DNA from: Comamonadaceae bacterium
GTDB lineage: Bacteria; Pseudomonadota; Gammaproteobacteria; Burkholderiales; Burkholderiaceae_C
NCBI GenBank assembly: GCA_027488735.1
Contig: JAIYBB010000004.1
Span: 186,001-250,000 of the forward strand
DNA: 64,000 bases
Direction of reading: 5' to 3'
Made by a program: the position numbers and the translations under genes. Shown here piece after piece: positions 32,621-40,865 of this stretch. The notes under the pieces were generated by a model, which made no database searches, had not been told where the DNA came from, and saw only the letters and a program-made list of their open reading frames with translations. How positions within the stretch are numbered: position 1 is the stretch's first letter; each line of letters starts with the position of its first letter.

Positions 32621-33073
32621 ATGAACCGTTTTATTTCTCGCCTGTTGCTGACATTGCTGATGTGCGTATGGGGCAGCCATTCTGCATTCGCCGATTCATG
32701 CGAAATCATTTCTGCAGACGAGGCTCTGAATGCAGAAAAATTGCGCCACGTCGCCCAAACCAGCAACGACTTTGCTGCCATGGAAAAACTCTTTTCCCCA
32801 GACTTGGTGTATGTGCATTCCAGTTCTGTGGTGGACACCAAGCAGTCATACATCGAATCTATGCGCTCGGGTGCTGTGGTGTACAAAGTCATGACGCAAA
32901 CCGATGTAGTGGTGCGTACCTTTGGATGTATCGCCATATTGACCGGTAACGGTAAATATGAGGTGCGGGTCAACGGCAAGGATATGACCGTGCCTTTGCG
33001 TTTTCACAGCGTTTGGAAAAAAACCGGTGGTGCCATGCAATATGTGTCTTGGCAGTCCACTCGGATTCCCTGA
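32621..33073 (+). CDS. Secreted NTF2-like (DUF4440-type) protein
   Basis: A 150-residue protein with a signal peptide (MNRFISRLLLTLLMCVWGSHSAFA) and one cone-shaped NTF2/SnoaL-type domain. The sequence DFAAMEKLFSPDLVYVHSSSVVDTKQSYIESMRSG followed by VRTFGCIAILTGNGKYEV and RFHSVWKK is characteristic. Such proteins are often small-ligand binders or uncharacterised. The only cysteines are one in the mature N-terminus and one mid-domain, possibly a disulphide. It is six bases from the hydratase gene downstream and probably co-transcribed with it. The divergent 206-base region upstream should hold promoters for it and for dctP. Confidence 0.75.
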   Translation: MNRFISRLLLTLLMCVWGSHSAFADSCEIISADEALNAEKLRHVAQTSNDFAAMEKLFSPDLVYVHSSSVVDTKQSYIESMRSGAVVYKVMTQTDVVVRTFGCIAILTGNGKYEVRVNGKDMTVPLRFHSVWKKTGGAMQYVSWQSTRIP

Positions 33074-33079
33074 CACCTG

Positions 33080-33898
33080 ATGCCCCGCCTGCAAAAACCG
33101 GTGTGGTCTGGGGCGGATGCGGCCGCGCAAGAGTTGCTGCGGCAGCAACAACATGCATTGGTGTTCACCGGTTTGCCGTCTACCATGGCGCCGGCTGAAT
33201 TGCAGCAAGCCTATGCCACCCAAGACGCGTTGGTGCAGTTGCTTGTCAGCCAGCGCCATACCCAGATCAGCGGCTACAAAATCGCCATCACCACACCTGT
33301 GATGCGCGAGTTTGTCGGTTTTGACGATGCTATTTCCGGGTGTGTGCTGGCCGATCGCGTGTTCCAAACTGGACACGTATTGCAAGCCAGTGAGCGTCAA
33401 CACCTGATCATCGAATTTGAACTGGCTTTGCAGTTTTCCCGAGATTTGCCTGTGTCAGAAAAGCCATGGACCGCTGAAAGTATGGTGGAATTCATCGCAT
33501 GCGCTTACCCCTGTTTGGAAATCGCAGATGACAGACATGCGGTGTATGCCGATTTGAAGATGAATTTTTTCAGTCTCGTTGCTGAAAACGCATGGAACCA
33601 TGGCGTTGTCATCGGAGACCGCATTGACAAATCGCAATTTGACTTGCTATGGCAGACCTCAGGTACGGCTTATGTCAATGGACAGCCTATAGGCAGTGGC
33701 CACAGCCGCGATGTGATGGGCCATCCCCTACAGGCCACGGCATGGATTGCGAACCATTTGTCCACCCGAGGGCATGTTTTTAAAGCCGGGCAGTGGGTCA
33801 CCGCCGGCAGTTGGTTGGCGTCTTACTTTCCCAAGCCTGCAGAAGAATTGCGATTCGAATTGTGGCCAGGGGCACAAGTCTGCGTCAGTATTCAATGA
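33080..33898 (+). CDS. 2-keto-4-pentenoate hydratase-like protein (MhpD/FAH superfamily)
   Basis: A 272-residue enzyme of the hydratase/decarboxylase branch of the fumarylacetoacetate hydrolase superfamily. Features are ISGYKIAITTPVMREFVG (the K-x-G-like binding element), IIEFELALQFSRDLP carrying the metal-binding E-x-E, AYPCLEIADDRH, and the late HPLQATAWIANHLSTRG with the conserved TGS-like loop changed to TAGSW. The family hydrates 2-hydroxypenta-2,4-dienoate in meta-cleavage pathways, but no partner enzymes are nearby. The substrate is unknown. Confidence 0.78.
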   Translation: MPRLQKPVWSGADAAAQELLRQQQHALVFTGLPSTMAPAELQQAYATQDALVQLLVSQRHTQISGYKIAITTPVMREFVGFDDAISGCVLADRVFQTGHVLQASERQHLIIEFELALQFSRDLPVSEKPWTAESMVEFIACAYPCLEIADDRHAVYADLKMNFFSLVAENAWNHGVVIGDRIDKSQFDLLWQTSGTAYVNGQPIGSGHSRDVMGHPLQATAWIANHLSTRGHVFKAGQWVTAGSWLASYFPKPAEELRFELWPGAQVCVSIQ

Positions 33899-34065
33899 AG
33901 ATTTTTTGCAAAGGAAGTCGGTCATGGTCAAACCAGTCACAGGGTTGACGGGGCTGTCATCAAATGCGGGAAGAGCAGTATCTTGCATTTGCGTCCGATC
34001 GGACTGGGCCACGCCATGAAGCTTGGCGCATCGCCTCCGATTGATAACATCCGTGGGTCGTCACA

Positions 34066-35208
34066 ATGTGGTTCAAGATGTTCAATGGTTTAAAACAAAC
34101 AGGTTTGCAGATGGGTCGCTTGCGCGTTGTGTGCGTGGGCATGTTGATCTGTTTATGGTCACCGACCAATTGGGTACTGGCGCAAGACGCACCTCCATCG
34201 ACTGTTTGCAAGGCCTTCGATTTTCGTGCTCTCGCCTTCTCCATCAACGAAGTGCAGACCCGCGAAAAACGCGCCCTCGAATGGTTGTCTCGGTACGGTA
34301 AGGATTGTCCATTCCCCGAAATTGAAGCGATCCGCAGCAATGTCGCGGTGTGGTTGGGCACCGCCAATACCGAAAAAGTGCATCAAACAGTCAAAGCCCT
34401 GTATCTCAGCAAGAAACCTTCGGACTCGCAATTGCAGGTCAGCAAAAATACCAGCACTGCGCCTGTGATCCAAGCGGCAGGAAGCCTGAAAGCCGACACA
34501 AAGCCTGATGCCAAAAATGCTGCAGACACTGTCTCTACCGCGCCCAAAAAAGTCAAAAAACTAGCCAATAAAGTCGATGAAAAAATTGCGGGCAGCAAAG
34601 AGTTTGCTTTGCGCGAAAGTGAGATCGCGCAATGCTTGCCCGAAGAATTGGTCACATGGAACGATGGCGAGAAAGACGGCAAGATGCTCAGCCCCAAGAT
34701 GCTGTACGTGTACGACCACCAAGGTGCTCCTTCGTACGTCAGCGAAGACGCGGTGTTTTCCGTGCTGCAGCAAGCCGCCTTGGCTTGGGACCAGTGTGGA
34801 GGTCAAAATGCAGTCATGCTCAAGCGCGATGTTTTTGATGACGGCGACAGCGCCAAAATCACGGTGCAATGGAGTGACAAAGAGAAGTTAGGCACTATCG
34901 GGCTTGCCAACCTCACCAAAAAAATTCTGACCCTCAGTCCGGATGCATTTGCAAATTTAAGGAAAGCCAATGCCAACCGCAACCTGATGGAGACTTTGCA
35001 GATGGTGGTGTCTCACGAAGTGGGACATTTTCAAGGCCTGATTGCGCACTCCAGACGTTGTGTTGATGTGTTGTCTTACTACTCCAACGAAGCAGGCGAA
35101 AAATGCTCCATCCGCGGTAAAGGAGCGATGCCTCAAAATTTTGAATACCGTTCATTGCTGCCTACTGCTTGCGACATCCAGCGCTGCCGCATCGCCAATG
35201 GTTTTTGA
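34066..35208 (+). CDS. Secreted matrixin-like zinc metalloprotease with shifted zinc motif
   Basis: A 380-residue protein with an N-terminal hydrophobic signal (cleavage near VLAQ; an ATG at 34111 gives a shorter, more typical leader). An alpha-helical region at 45-130 is followed by a low-complexity Lys/Ala/Ser linker at 130-185. The C-terminal domain at about 190-380 has the metzincin-like motif SHEVGHFQG. The ligands would be H317 and H321 with E318 as catalytic base. The third histidine is at 328, one residue later than in the canonical H-E-x-x-H-x-x-G-x-x-H, with Ala at 327. A later GAMPQ may be the Met-turn. It could be a divergent active protease or an impaired one. The cysteines (C332 and others) suggest disulphides. 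Confidence 0.65.
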   Translation: MWFKMFNGLKQTGLQMGRLRVVCVGMLICLWSPTNWVLAQDAPPSTVCKAFDFRALAFSINEVQTREKRALEWLSRYGKDCPFPEIEAIRSNVAVWLGTANTEKVHQTVKALYLSKKPSDSQLQVSKNTSTAPVIQAAGSLKADTKPDAKNAADTVSTAPKKVKKLANKVDEKIAGSKEFALRESEIAQCLPEELVTWNDGEKDGKMLSPKMLYVYDHQGAPSYVSEDAVFSVLQQAALAWDQCGGQNAVMLKRDVFDDGDSAKITVQWSDKEKLGTIGLANLTKKILTLSPDAFANLRKANANRNLMETLQMVVSHEVGHFQGLIAHSRRCVDVLSYYSNEAGEKCSIRGKGAMPQNFEYRSLLPTACDIQRCRIANGF

Positions 35209-35327
35209 TGCTTGCACTGTTGTTCATCGGTTGAGATTGGCATTCAAAACCCCAGGCGGTCTTCAGATGACCTAACTCTCACCTGCGGTTGATAATGGGA
35301 TTCTTTATTTTTAATCTTATAAGCACC

Positions 35328-35738
35328 ATGAAAAAACACATCTCACTCAGCCTGTTGTTGTTCGTTGCCTTGACTGGATTCGCTTGGGCCGACAAGACCA
35401 TTGAAACATTGCCCTCTGGCGTCAAGGTCGAACACCTCAAACCTGGCGCCGGCGCCAGTCCGACAACCGCAGACACGGTGGTTGCGCACTACCGTGGCAC
35501 ATTGCTTGACGGCAAAGAATTTGACAGCAGCTACAAGCGTGGCGAACCGATTGCCTTTCCTTTGTCCCGCGTCATCCCGTGTTGGACCGAAGGCATGCAA
35601 AAAATCAAAATCGGTGGCAAAGCCCGACTCACCTGTCCTCCTGAAACAGCGTATGGTGCAGACGGTGTGCGAGGGGTGATTCCTCCGAAAGCGACTTTGC
35701 TGTTCGAGGTGGAATTGGTTGGCATTAAGAAAAATTAA
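35328..35738 (+). CDS. FKBP-type peptidyl-prolyl cis-trans isomerase, exported
   Basis: A 136-residue protein with a signal peptide (MKKHISLSLLLFVALTGFAWA) and one FKBP domain. The domain shows VVAHYRGTLLDGKEFDSSYKRGEP, PLSRVIPCWTEGMQKIKIGGKARLTCPP, AYG and the closing IPPKATLLFEVELVGI. It should catalyse proline isomerisation in periplasmic proteins. The active-site aromatic residues are kept (Y in HYRG, F/D in EFDSS, W in CWTEG). The start at 35328 is preferred to an upstream TTG because it begins the signal peptide. It appears to be transcribed alone. Confidence 0.92.
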   Translation: MKKHISLSLLLFVALTGFAWADKTIETLPSGVKVEHLKPGAGASPTTADTVVAHYRGTLLDGKEFDSSYKRGEPIAFPLSRVIPCWTEGMQKIKIGGKARLTCPPETAYGADGVRGVIPPKATLLFEVELVGIKKN

Positions 35739-35859
35739 CTTCACACTGCTGAGCCGGTAGATACCCTCGAGTCGCATGCTTCACCCGGCTTTAAGACCCT
35801 TTGATACCAATTCGTGTGCTAAGGTCTTTGCTTGGTGAACATATAGCAAGGTGCTGAGC

Positions 35860-37236
35860 ATGAACGATTCCACATCACTCGCGGCTGATAACGCGTCCTT
35901 TGAAAAGGCCACGTTTGAGAAAGTGACTGCAAAGCTGATTCCATTTTTGTTCGTTTGTTACATCGTCGCGTTTTTAGATCGCGTCAATGTTGGCTTTGCT
36001 AAATTGCAAATGGCCGGTGACTTGAATTTTTCCGATGCTATTTATGGCTTTGGTGCGGGTATTTTCTTCATCGGCTACTTCATCTTTGAAGTGCCCAGCA
36101 ATATGATTTTGGAAAAAGTAGGTGCCAGGCGGTGGATCGCTCGGATCATGATCACATGGGGCATTGTGTCTTCGGCGTTCATGTTCACCGATGACATTTA
36201 TTGGGGCTCATTGGCCACTATGTTCAATTGCACCGATGCCGAGTTCACTTTTTATGTCTTGCGTTTTTTGTTGGGGGTCTGCGAAGCCGGTTTCTTCCCC
36301 GGCATTATTTTGTATTTGACCTACTGGTTTCCCGGTTCACGCAGAACCAAAGTGATCGCTTTTTTCATGACAGCAATTGCCATCTCCAACGTCATTGGTG
36401 CGCCGGTCTCTGGCGCCATCATGCAGTACATGCAAGGTATTGGCGGTTTGCGCGGTTGGGAATGGTTGTTCTTACTTGAAGGCATTCCTTCCGTGGTAGT
36501 TGGATTTTTGGTCTTTGTGTTTTTGCCCAATGGACCACGTCAAGCCGAATGGTTGAATGACCGAGAAAAAGAATTCATCGTGGCGCAAGTCGCCTTGGAT
36601 GACGCAGACAAGGACGAGCTTGGTAAAGGCCATCGCTTCGTAGATGCGTTCACCGACTTTCGCGTGTGGGCACTTGCGCTGGTGTATTTCTCGGGAGTCG
36701 TGTGTTTTTATGCGATCAATTTCTGGATGCCCACCATCATCCAAGAATTAGGTATCGATAAAAAAGACTTTTTAAAGGTGGGATTACTCAGCATGATTCC
36801 ATGGGGCATTTCTGCCGTTGTCATGGTGTTGTGGGGTGCACACTCCGACAAAACAGGCGAGCGCCGCTGGCACGTGGCGGGCGCGCTGTTGCTGACAGTG
36901 GTGGGATTGATCGGTTTGACCATGGTGGGTCATGCGCCCATACCGTCTTTGATTGTGTTGACCTTGGTGGCTTCGGGTACTTTGTCCTTTGTCGCCACAT
37001 TTTGGTCGTTACCCACTGCATTTTTATCGGGCACGGCTGCTGCTGCGGGCATTGCGTTTGTCAACTCGGTGGGTAATTTGGGCGGACATTTTGGCCCCGA
37101 TTTGATCGGCCGTGTCAGAACCATGTCCGGGGGAGCCAACGAAGCGGCCTTCTGGGCATTGGCGGCGGTGGCGTTGTTAGGCGCAGTCATCACTTTGGTA
37201 TTGCCCAATACGCAGAAAAAATCCACCGCATCCTGA
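35860..37236 (+). CDS. MFS transporter, anion:cation symporter (phthalate/tartrate permease) family
   Basis: A 458-residue inner-membrane transporter with 12 hydrophobic segments. DRVNVGFAKLQM after helix 1, GIFFIGYFIFEVPSNMILEKVGARRWIARIM and the FFPGIILYLTYWFPGSRR segment are signatures of the ACS family, which imports organic anions such as tartrate, glucarate or aromatic acids. The start chosen has an AAGG about seven bases upstream. The gene 14 bases downstream encodes a leaderless substrate-binding-like protein, which is an uncommon pairing. The substrate is unknown. Confidence 0.88.
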   Translation: MNDSTSLAADNASFEKATFEKVTAKLIPFLFVCYIVAFLDRVNVGFAKLQMAGDLNFSDAIYGFGAGIFFIGYFIFEVPSNMILEKVGARRWIARIMITWGIVSSAFMFTDDIYWGSLATMFNCTDAEFTFYVLRFLLGVCEAGFFPGIILYLTYWFPGSRRTKVIAFFMTAIAISNVIGAPVSGAIMQYMQGIGGLRGWEWLFLLEGIPSVVVGFLVFVFLPNGPRQAEWLNDREKEFIVAQVALDDADKDELGKGHRFVDAFTDFRVWALALVYFSGVVCFYAINFWMPTIIQELGIDKKDFLKVGLLSMIPWGISAVVMVLWGAHSDKTGERRWHVAGALLLTVVGLIGLTMVGHAPIPSLIVLTLVASGTLSFVATFWSLPTAFLSGTAAAAGIAFVNSVGNLGGHFGPDLIGRVRTMSGGANEAAFWALAAVALLGAVITLVLPNTQKKSTAS

Positions 37237-37250
37237 TCTTTTTTGATGTC

Positions 37251-37967
37251 ATGAATACTGCCGCAGATAAAACAGCTCCCCTATTGCGGGGTATTTCCTC
37301 CATGGCCACAAGAGCCTTATTGGGCGAATTGTGTGTCAGGTTTTTTGCTGTTTCTGGTGTGTCAGTGCATATCGAGTCGGTAGGCGGTGTAGATGCCGCC
37401 AAGCGTATTCAAAATGGCGAAGTGTTTGACATGGTGCTGTTGGCATCTGACGCCTTACAGCGCTTGATAGAGGCTGGTCATGTGGCCGCTGGCAGCCGTT
37501 GCGACTGGGCGTATTCCAATGTGGCAGTGGCAGTTCCTGAAGGTCATGTTCAAGCACCTATTGCCACAGAAGAACAACTTAAGGCGGCTGTCCTGGCTGC
37601 AAACAAGCTGAGTTATTCCACCGGTCCCAGTGGTAATTATTTGTCGCAATTATTTGCGCAATGGGGCCTGTTGGAAACGCTCCAACCCCGCATTGTGGTG
37701 CCACCACCCGGTGTGCCCGTCGCCAATTTGTTGGCAGAGGGAAAAGTAGATCTAGGTTTTCAGCAGCGCAGCGAGTTGATCCATCAAGCGGGTATTTCTT
37801 TGTTGGGCGACTTGCCCGCAGAAGTTGCATACACCACCATATTCAGCGCAGGATTGGGAACAGGCGTTTTGCATGACCCGATTCGGCAACAAGCTGCGCG
37901 TGAATTTTTTCAATTCATTGCCGCCGACCAACAACACTCTTGCAGACAATCCTTTGGCATGCGTTGA
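37251..37967 (+). CDS. ModA-like substrate-binding domain protein without signal peptide
   Basis: A 238-residue type II periplasmic-binding-fold protein resembling molybdate-binding ModA. It has ISSMATRALLGELCVRF, VEVTFVGGV-like SVHIESVGGVDAAKRIQNGEVFDMVLLASDAL, the SYSTGPSGNYLSQLFAQWGL segment and a C-terminal IRQQAAREFFQFI. No signal peptide or hydrophobic leader is present and no ABC permease or ATPase lies near, so it may be cytoplasmic. It probably shares an operon with the MFS gene upstream. A cytosolic ligand sensor or trafficking protein is possible, but that is speculation. Confidence 0.65.
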   Translation: MNTAADKTAPLLRGISSMATRALLGELCVRFFAVSGVSVHIESVGGVDAAKRIQNGEVFDMVLLASDALQRLIEAGHVAAGSRCDWAYSNVAVAVPEGHVQAPIATEEQLKAAVLAANKLSYSTGPSGNYLSQLFAQWGLLETLQPRIVVPPPGVPVANLLAEGKVDLGFQQRSELIHQAGISLLGDLPAEVAYTTIFSAGLGTGVLHDPIRQQAAREFFQFIAADQQHSCRQSFGMR

Positions 37968-38009
37968 GGCAGTCCATGCCCTGTGTGGTTGACAAGGCAA
38001 AATACGCTC

Positions 38010-39641
38010 ATGAATCCAGAAGTTACCTTACCAGCATACTTAACGGCAGCGTTTTATAAATTTGTTGACCTGCCGGACTTTGCTGAACTAAAGCCACCGT
38101 TGCTGGCGTTTTGTGAAGCCCATCATGTCAAAGGCATGGTGCTGCTGGCTCGCGAAGGTATCAACAGCACCATTGCAGGTGCTGCGCCAGATGTCCACGC
38201 GGTGCTTGATTATTTGCGCAGCGACCCCCGGTTGGCAGATTTGGAGCACAAAACCTCATATGCCGACAAACCGCCTTTCTACCGCATGAAAGTGCGCTTG
38301 AAAAAAGAAATTGTCACCATGGGCGTACCCGGTATCAGTCCCACCAAGATGGCTGGCACTTATGTCGCTCCCAAAGATTGGAATGCGCTGATCTCTTCAC
38401 CGGACGTGGTGCTGATAGATACACGCAACGATTACGAAGTAGAAATTGGCACATTTGTCGGGGCCATCAATCCCGACATACAAACTTTTTCTCAGCTGCC
38501 ACCATGGGCTGAAAAGGCGCGTGAATTGCAAGAGCGCAATGGTCGCAAGCCACGGGTGGCGATGTTTTGTACCGGTGGCATCCGCTGCGAAAAATCGACC
38601 GCATTGATGCGGGCTCATGGGTTTGACGAAGTGTTTCATTTGCAAGGTGGTATTTTGAAATACTTGGAACAAATCCCGCCTGAAGAAAGTCTGTGGCAAG
38701 GCCAATGCTTTGTGTTTGACGAAAGAACATCGGTGGGTCATGGACTGGTGCCGGGGACATTGGGAATTTGTCGCAGTTGCCGTGACCCGTTGGCCAAAGG
38801 TATGACCGAATCGCCTTTGTTTGAACTGGGGGTCAGTTGTCCGCGCTGTTTCCACACCACCAGCGACGAACACAAGCAGCGGGCACGCGAAAGGCAACGC
38901 CAATTTCAATTGGCCAGGGCTCGCGGTCAGATGCATTTAGGTGAACCGCAAAAACACACATTGATCAAACAATTACTGCCAGCGCATGCGCCGGTGTTGT
39001 ATTCATTTCGACGTTGCCCTTATGCCATGCGTGCCCGTTTGGCTTTGTTGTCTGCGGGCATACGCTGCGAGTTGCGCGAAGTGGCATTGGCACAAAAACC
39101 GCAAAGCTTGCTCCAGGCTTCACCCAAGGGCACTGTGCCGGTGTTGGTGTTGCCAGACCGTGTCATCGAGCAAAGCCTAGACATCATGTTGTGGGCTTTG
39201 CAGCAGCGCGACCCGCAAGCATGGCTGCCTGATGATCAGCGTATCTTGCAAAGTCAATTGGCATTGGTGCGGCAGTTTGACGATGTGTTCAAACACCACC
39301 TCGACCGCTATAAATACCCTAGCCGTTATGAATTGACAGATGGATTGAGTGACCGTAATGCAGCAGCGGCGCTGCTACATGGATTGAACGAATCCTTGAC
39401 TGCATCCACTTTTTTAAGCGGTGAACAGTGGGGTTTGGCAGACGCGGCCATCGCGCCTTTTGTGAGACAGTTTGCGCATGTTGACAAAACATGGTTTGAC
39501 TCGCAAGCTTGGCAGGCCTTGCATGCATGGTTGGTTCAATTTGAACAGTCAGACGCTTATTTGCAGTGCATGCATAAATACAAAGTCTGGCATCCAGACC
39601 ATAAGCCGCTAGCGTATCCGCATGTCAGCGTGAGCACATAA
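38010..39641 (+). CDS. TrhO-type rhodanese fused to a glutathione S-transferase
   Basis: A 543-residue two-part protein. Residues 1-310 match TrhO (YceA), the oxygen-dependent tRNA U34 hydroxylase. They comprise an N-terminal ferredoxin-like domain (GMVLLAREGINSTIAG), a rhodanese domain with active-site C187 in MFCTGGIRCEKS, and a C-terminal zinc-like pair CRSC/CPRC (254/257 and 277/280). Residues 328-530 are a GST: a thioredoxin-fold half beginning VLYSFRRCPYAMRARLAL with C336, and a helical half. TrhO normally ends near residue 320. The frame continues without break, so this is a real fusion in this sequence. The start at 38010 gives the usual N-terminus. The added domain may supply a thiol or glutathione-dependent reductant; that is inference. 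Confidence 0.85.
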   Translation: MNPEVTLPAYLTAAFYKFVDLPDFAELKPPLLAFCEAHHVKGMVLLAREGINSTIAGAAPDVHAVLDYLRSDPRLADLEHKTSYADKPPFYRMKVRLKKEIVTMGVPGISPTKMAGTYVAPKDWNALISSPDVVLIDTRNDYEVEIGTFVGAINPDIQTFSQLPPWAEKARELQERNGRKPRVAMFCTGGIRCEKSTALMRAHGFDEVFHLQGGILKYLEQIPPEESLWQGQCFVFDERTSVGHGLVPGTLGICRSCRDPLAKGMTESPLFELGVSCPRCFHTTSDEHKQRARERQRQFQLARARGQMHLGEPQKHTLIKQLLPAHAPVLYSFRRCPYAMRARLALLSAGIRCELREVALAQKPQSLLQASPKGTVPVLVLPDRVIEQSLDIMLWALQQRDPQAWLPDDQRILQSQLALVRQFDDVFKHHLDRYKYPSRYELTDGLSDRNAAAALLHGLNESLTASTFLSGEQWGLADAAIAPFVRQFAHVDKTWFDSQAWQALHAWLVQFEQSDAYLQCMHKYKVWHPDHKPLAYPHVSVST

Positions 39642-39709
39642 AAAGTGAGTATGGCCTGACTGCCTAATGCTATGGGGTGACCAGTCTGAAAGTTACCAAC
39701 GAGACCCAC

Positions 39710-39727
39710 CCCCCAGCATGCTGGGGG
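39710..39727 (+). terminator. Perfect 18-bp palindrome between convergent genes
   Basis: CCCCCAGCATGCTGGGGG is a perfect palindrome lying between the stop codons of the rhodanese-GST gene and the convergent zinc-ribbon gene. As RNA it could form a GC-rich hairpin, but no T-run follows, so intrinsic termination is uncertain. It could also be a protein-binding site. Confidence 0.4.
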
Positions 39728-39741
39728 TACTCAAGAGTGTG

Positions 39742-40017
39742 TCAGTCAAATATATCGCTCAGCCATGATTTTTGTTTGTAGTGGTGATGTCGTGAATCAT
39801 CACGATACAAAACTCTTTCATGGACCTGATTTCTGTGTGCAGGGGCTTGTACGGGGGCTTGTGACAAACCGGACTGTCCACTTGCTGCTTTTTCAATCAG
39901 CTTATCAAGTTCGCCTCTGTCCAGCCATATGCCTCGGCAATTTGGGCAGTAGTCGATCTCGATGCCTTGTCGTTCAGACATGACCAGTGCGTTGTCTTTG
40001 CATTGCGGACATTTCAT
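39742..40017 (-). CDS. TFIIB-type zinc-ribbon protein (COG3809)
   Basis: A 91-residue cytoplasmic protein with an N-terminal zinc ribbon: C3/C6 in MKCPQC and C24/C27 in YCPNC, followed by RGIWLDRGELDKLIEKA, the family hallmark. A His/Arg-rich tail (DDSRHHHYKQKSW) ends in SDIFD. Such proteins are widespread and uncharacterised. It is 48 bases downstream of the Bax-inhibitor-like gene and probably in its operon. Confidence 0.85.
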   Translation of the reverse strand: MKCPQCKDNALVMSERQGIEIDYCPNCRGIWLDRGELDKLIEKAASGQSGLSQAPVQAPAHRNQVHERVLYRDDSRHHHYKQKSWLSDIFD

Positions 40018-40065
40018 AGTGTTCCTAGCTCTTGATGTGGATTGTCATTGTGAAAAAAACAGCGC

Positions 40066-40764
40066 TTATTCGTTTGAATTGCCCATACCAAACAGACTGA
40101 GCAAGCTGGTGAATAAATTGAATATGGACACAAACAAACTGACCGTGGCCAACACATAATTGGTTTCACCGCCGTTCACAATCCGGCTTGTTTCAAACAG
40201 AATCATGCCCGCAGACAACATGGCAACCATGGCTGACACGGCCAAACTAAGAGCGGTCAATTCAAAAAACACAGCGGCCAGTCCAGCAACCAGCGCGATC
40301 ACCATGCCGCAAAATAAAAAACCACCCATGAAGCTGAAGTCGCGACGTGTGATCAACACATAGGCGGACAGAGCCAAGAATGTGGCGCCCGTGGCGGCCA
40401 ATGCCAGCGAAACGGTTTGTCCACCACCTGGCAAATTCAATGAATGTGTCAACATCGGGCCGAGTGTGTAGCCCATGAAGCCGGTAAGAGCAAATACGGC
40501 AGGCAGTGCCCACGCACTGTTTTGTAATTTATAGACCATGAACAGCAACCCAAAATAGCCCACAAGTGTGAGGATGATGCCTGGTGCAGGCCATTGGAAG
40601 TTGACAGATGCTGTGGCCACTGCCGCACTGAACAACAAGGTCATGGCGAGCAGTGCATAGGTATTGCGCAGAACCTTGTTTCCACTGGCGGCGAGCAAGG
40701 TCTGTGTTGCAGAACTTTGTGCGGTGCGCGCGCGACCTGTCAGTTGGTTGGCATTGAATCGCAT
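40066..40764 (-). CDS. Bax inhibitor-1/YccA family membrane protein
   Basis: A 232-residue inner-membrane protein with seven hydrophobic segments. The N-terminus (ATQTLLAASGNKVLRNTYALLAMTLLFSA), GFMGYTLGPMLT and the C-terminal FETSRIVNGGETNYVLATVSLFVSIFNLFTSLLSLFG are the family core. Bacterial members are calcium-leak-type channels or, like YccA, FtsH interactors. The divergent region 40765-40865 should hold promoters for it and for the LysR gene. Confidence 0.9.
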   Translation of the reverse strand: MRFNANQLTGRARTAQSSATQTLLAASGNKVLRNTYALLAMTLLFSAAVATASVNFQWPAPGIILTLVGYFGLLFMVYKLQNSAWALPAVFALTGFMGYTLGPMLTHSLNLPGGGQTVSLALAATGATFLALSAYVLITRRDFSFMGGFLFCGMVIALVAGLAAVFFELTALSLAVSAMVAMLSAGMILFETSRIVNGGETNYVLATVSLFVSIFNLFTSLLSLFGMGNSNE

Positions 40765-40865
40765 GGTGAAGATCTCCTTATCAATACGAAGGCTTGAAAG
40801 ATAAGGGCTTGGAAACTTCTTAAAAAGCAGATAATTTCGTAACTTTATTCCTTTTTATACTGACT

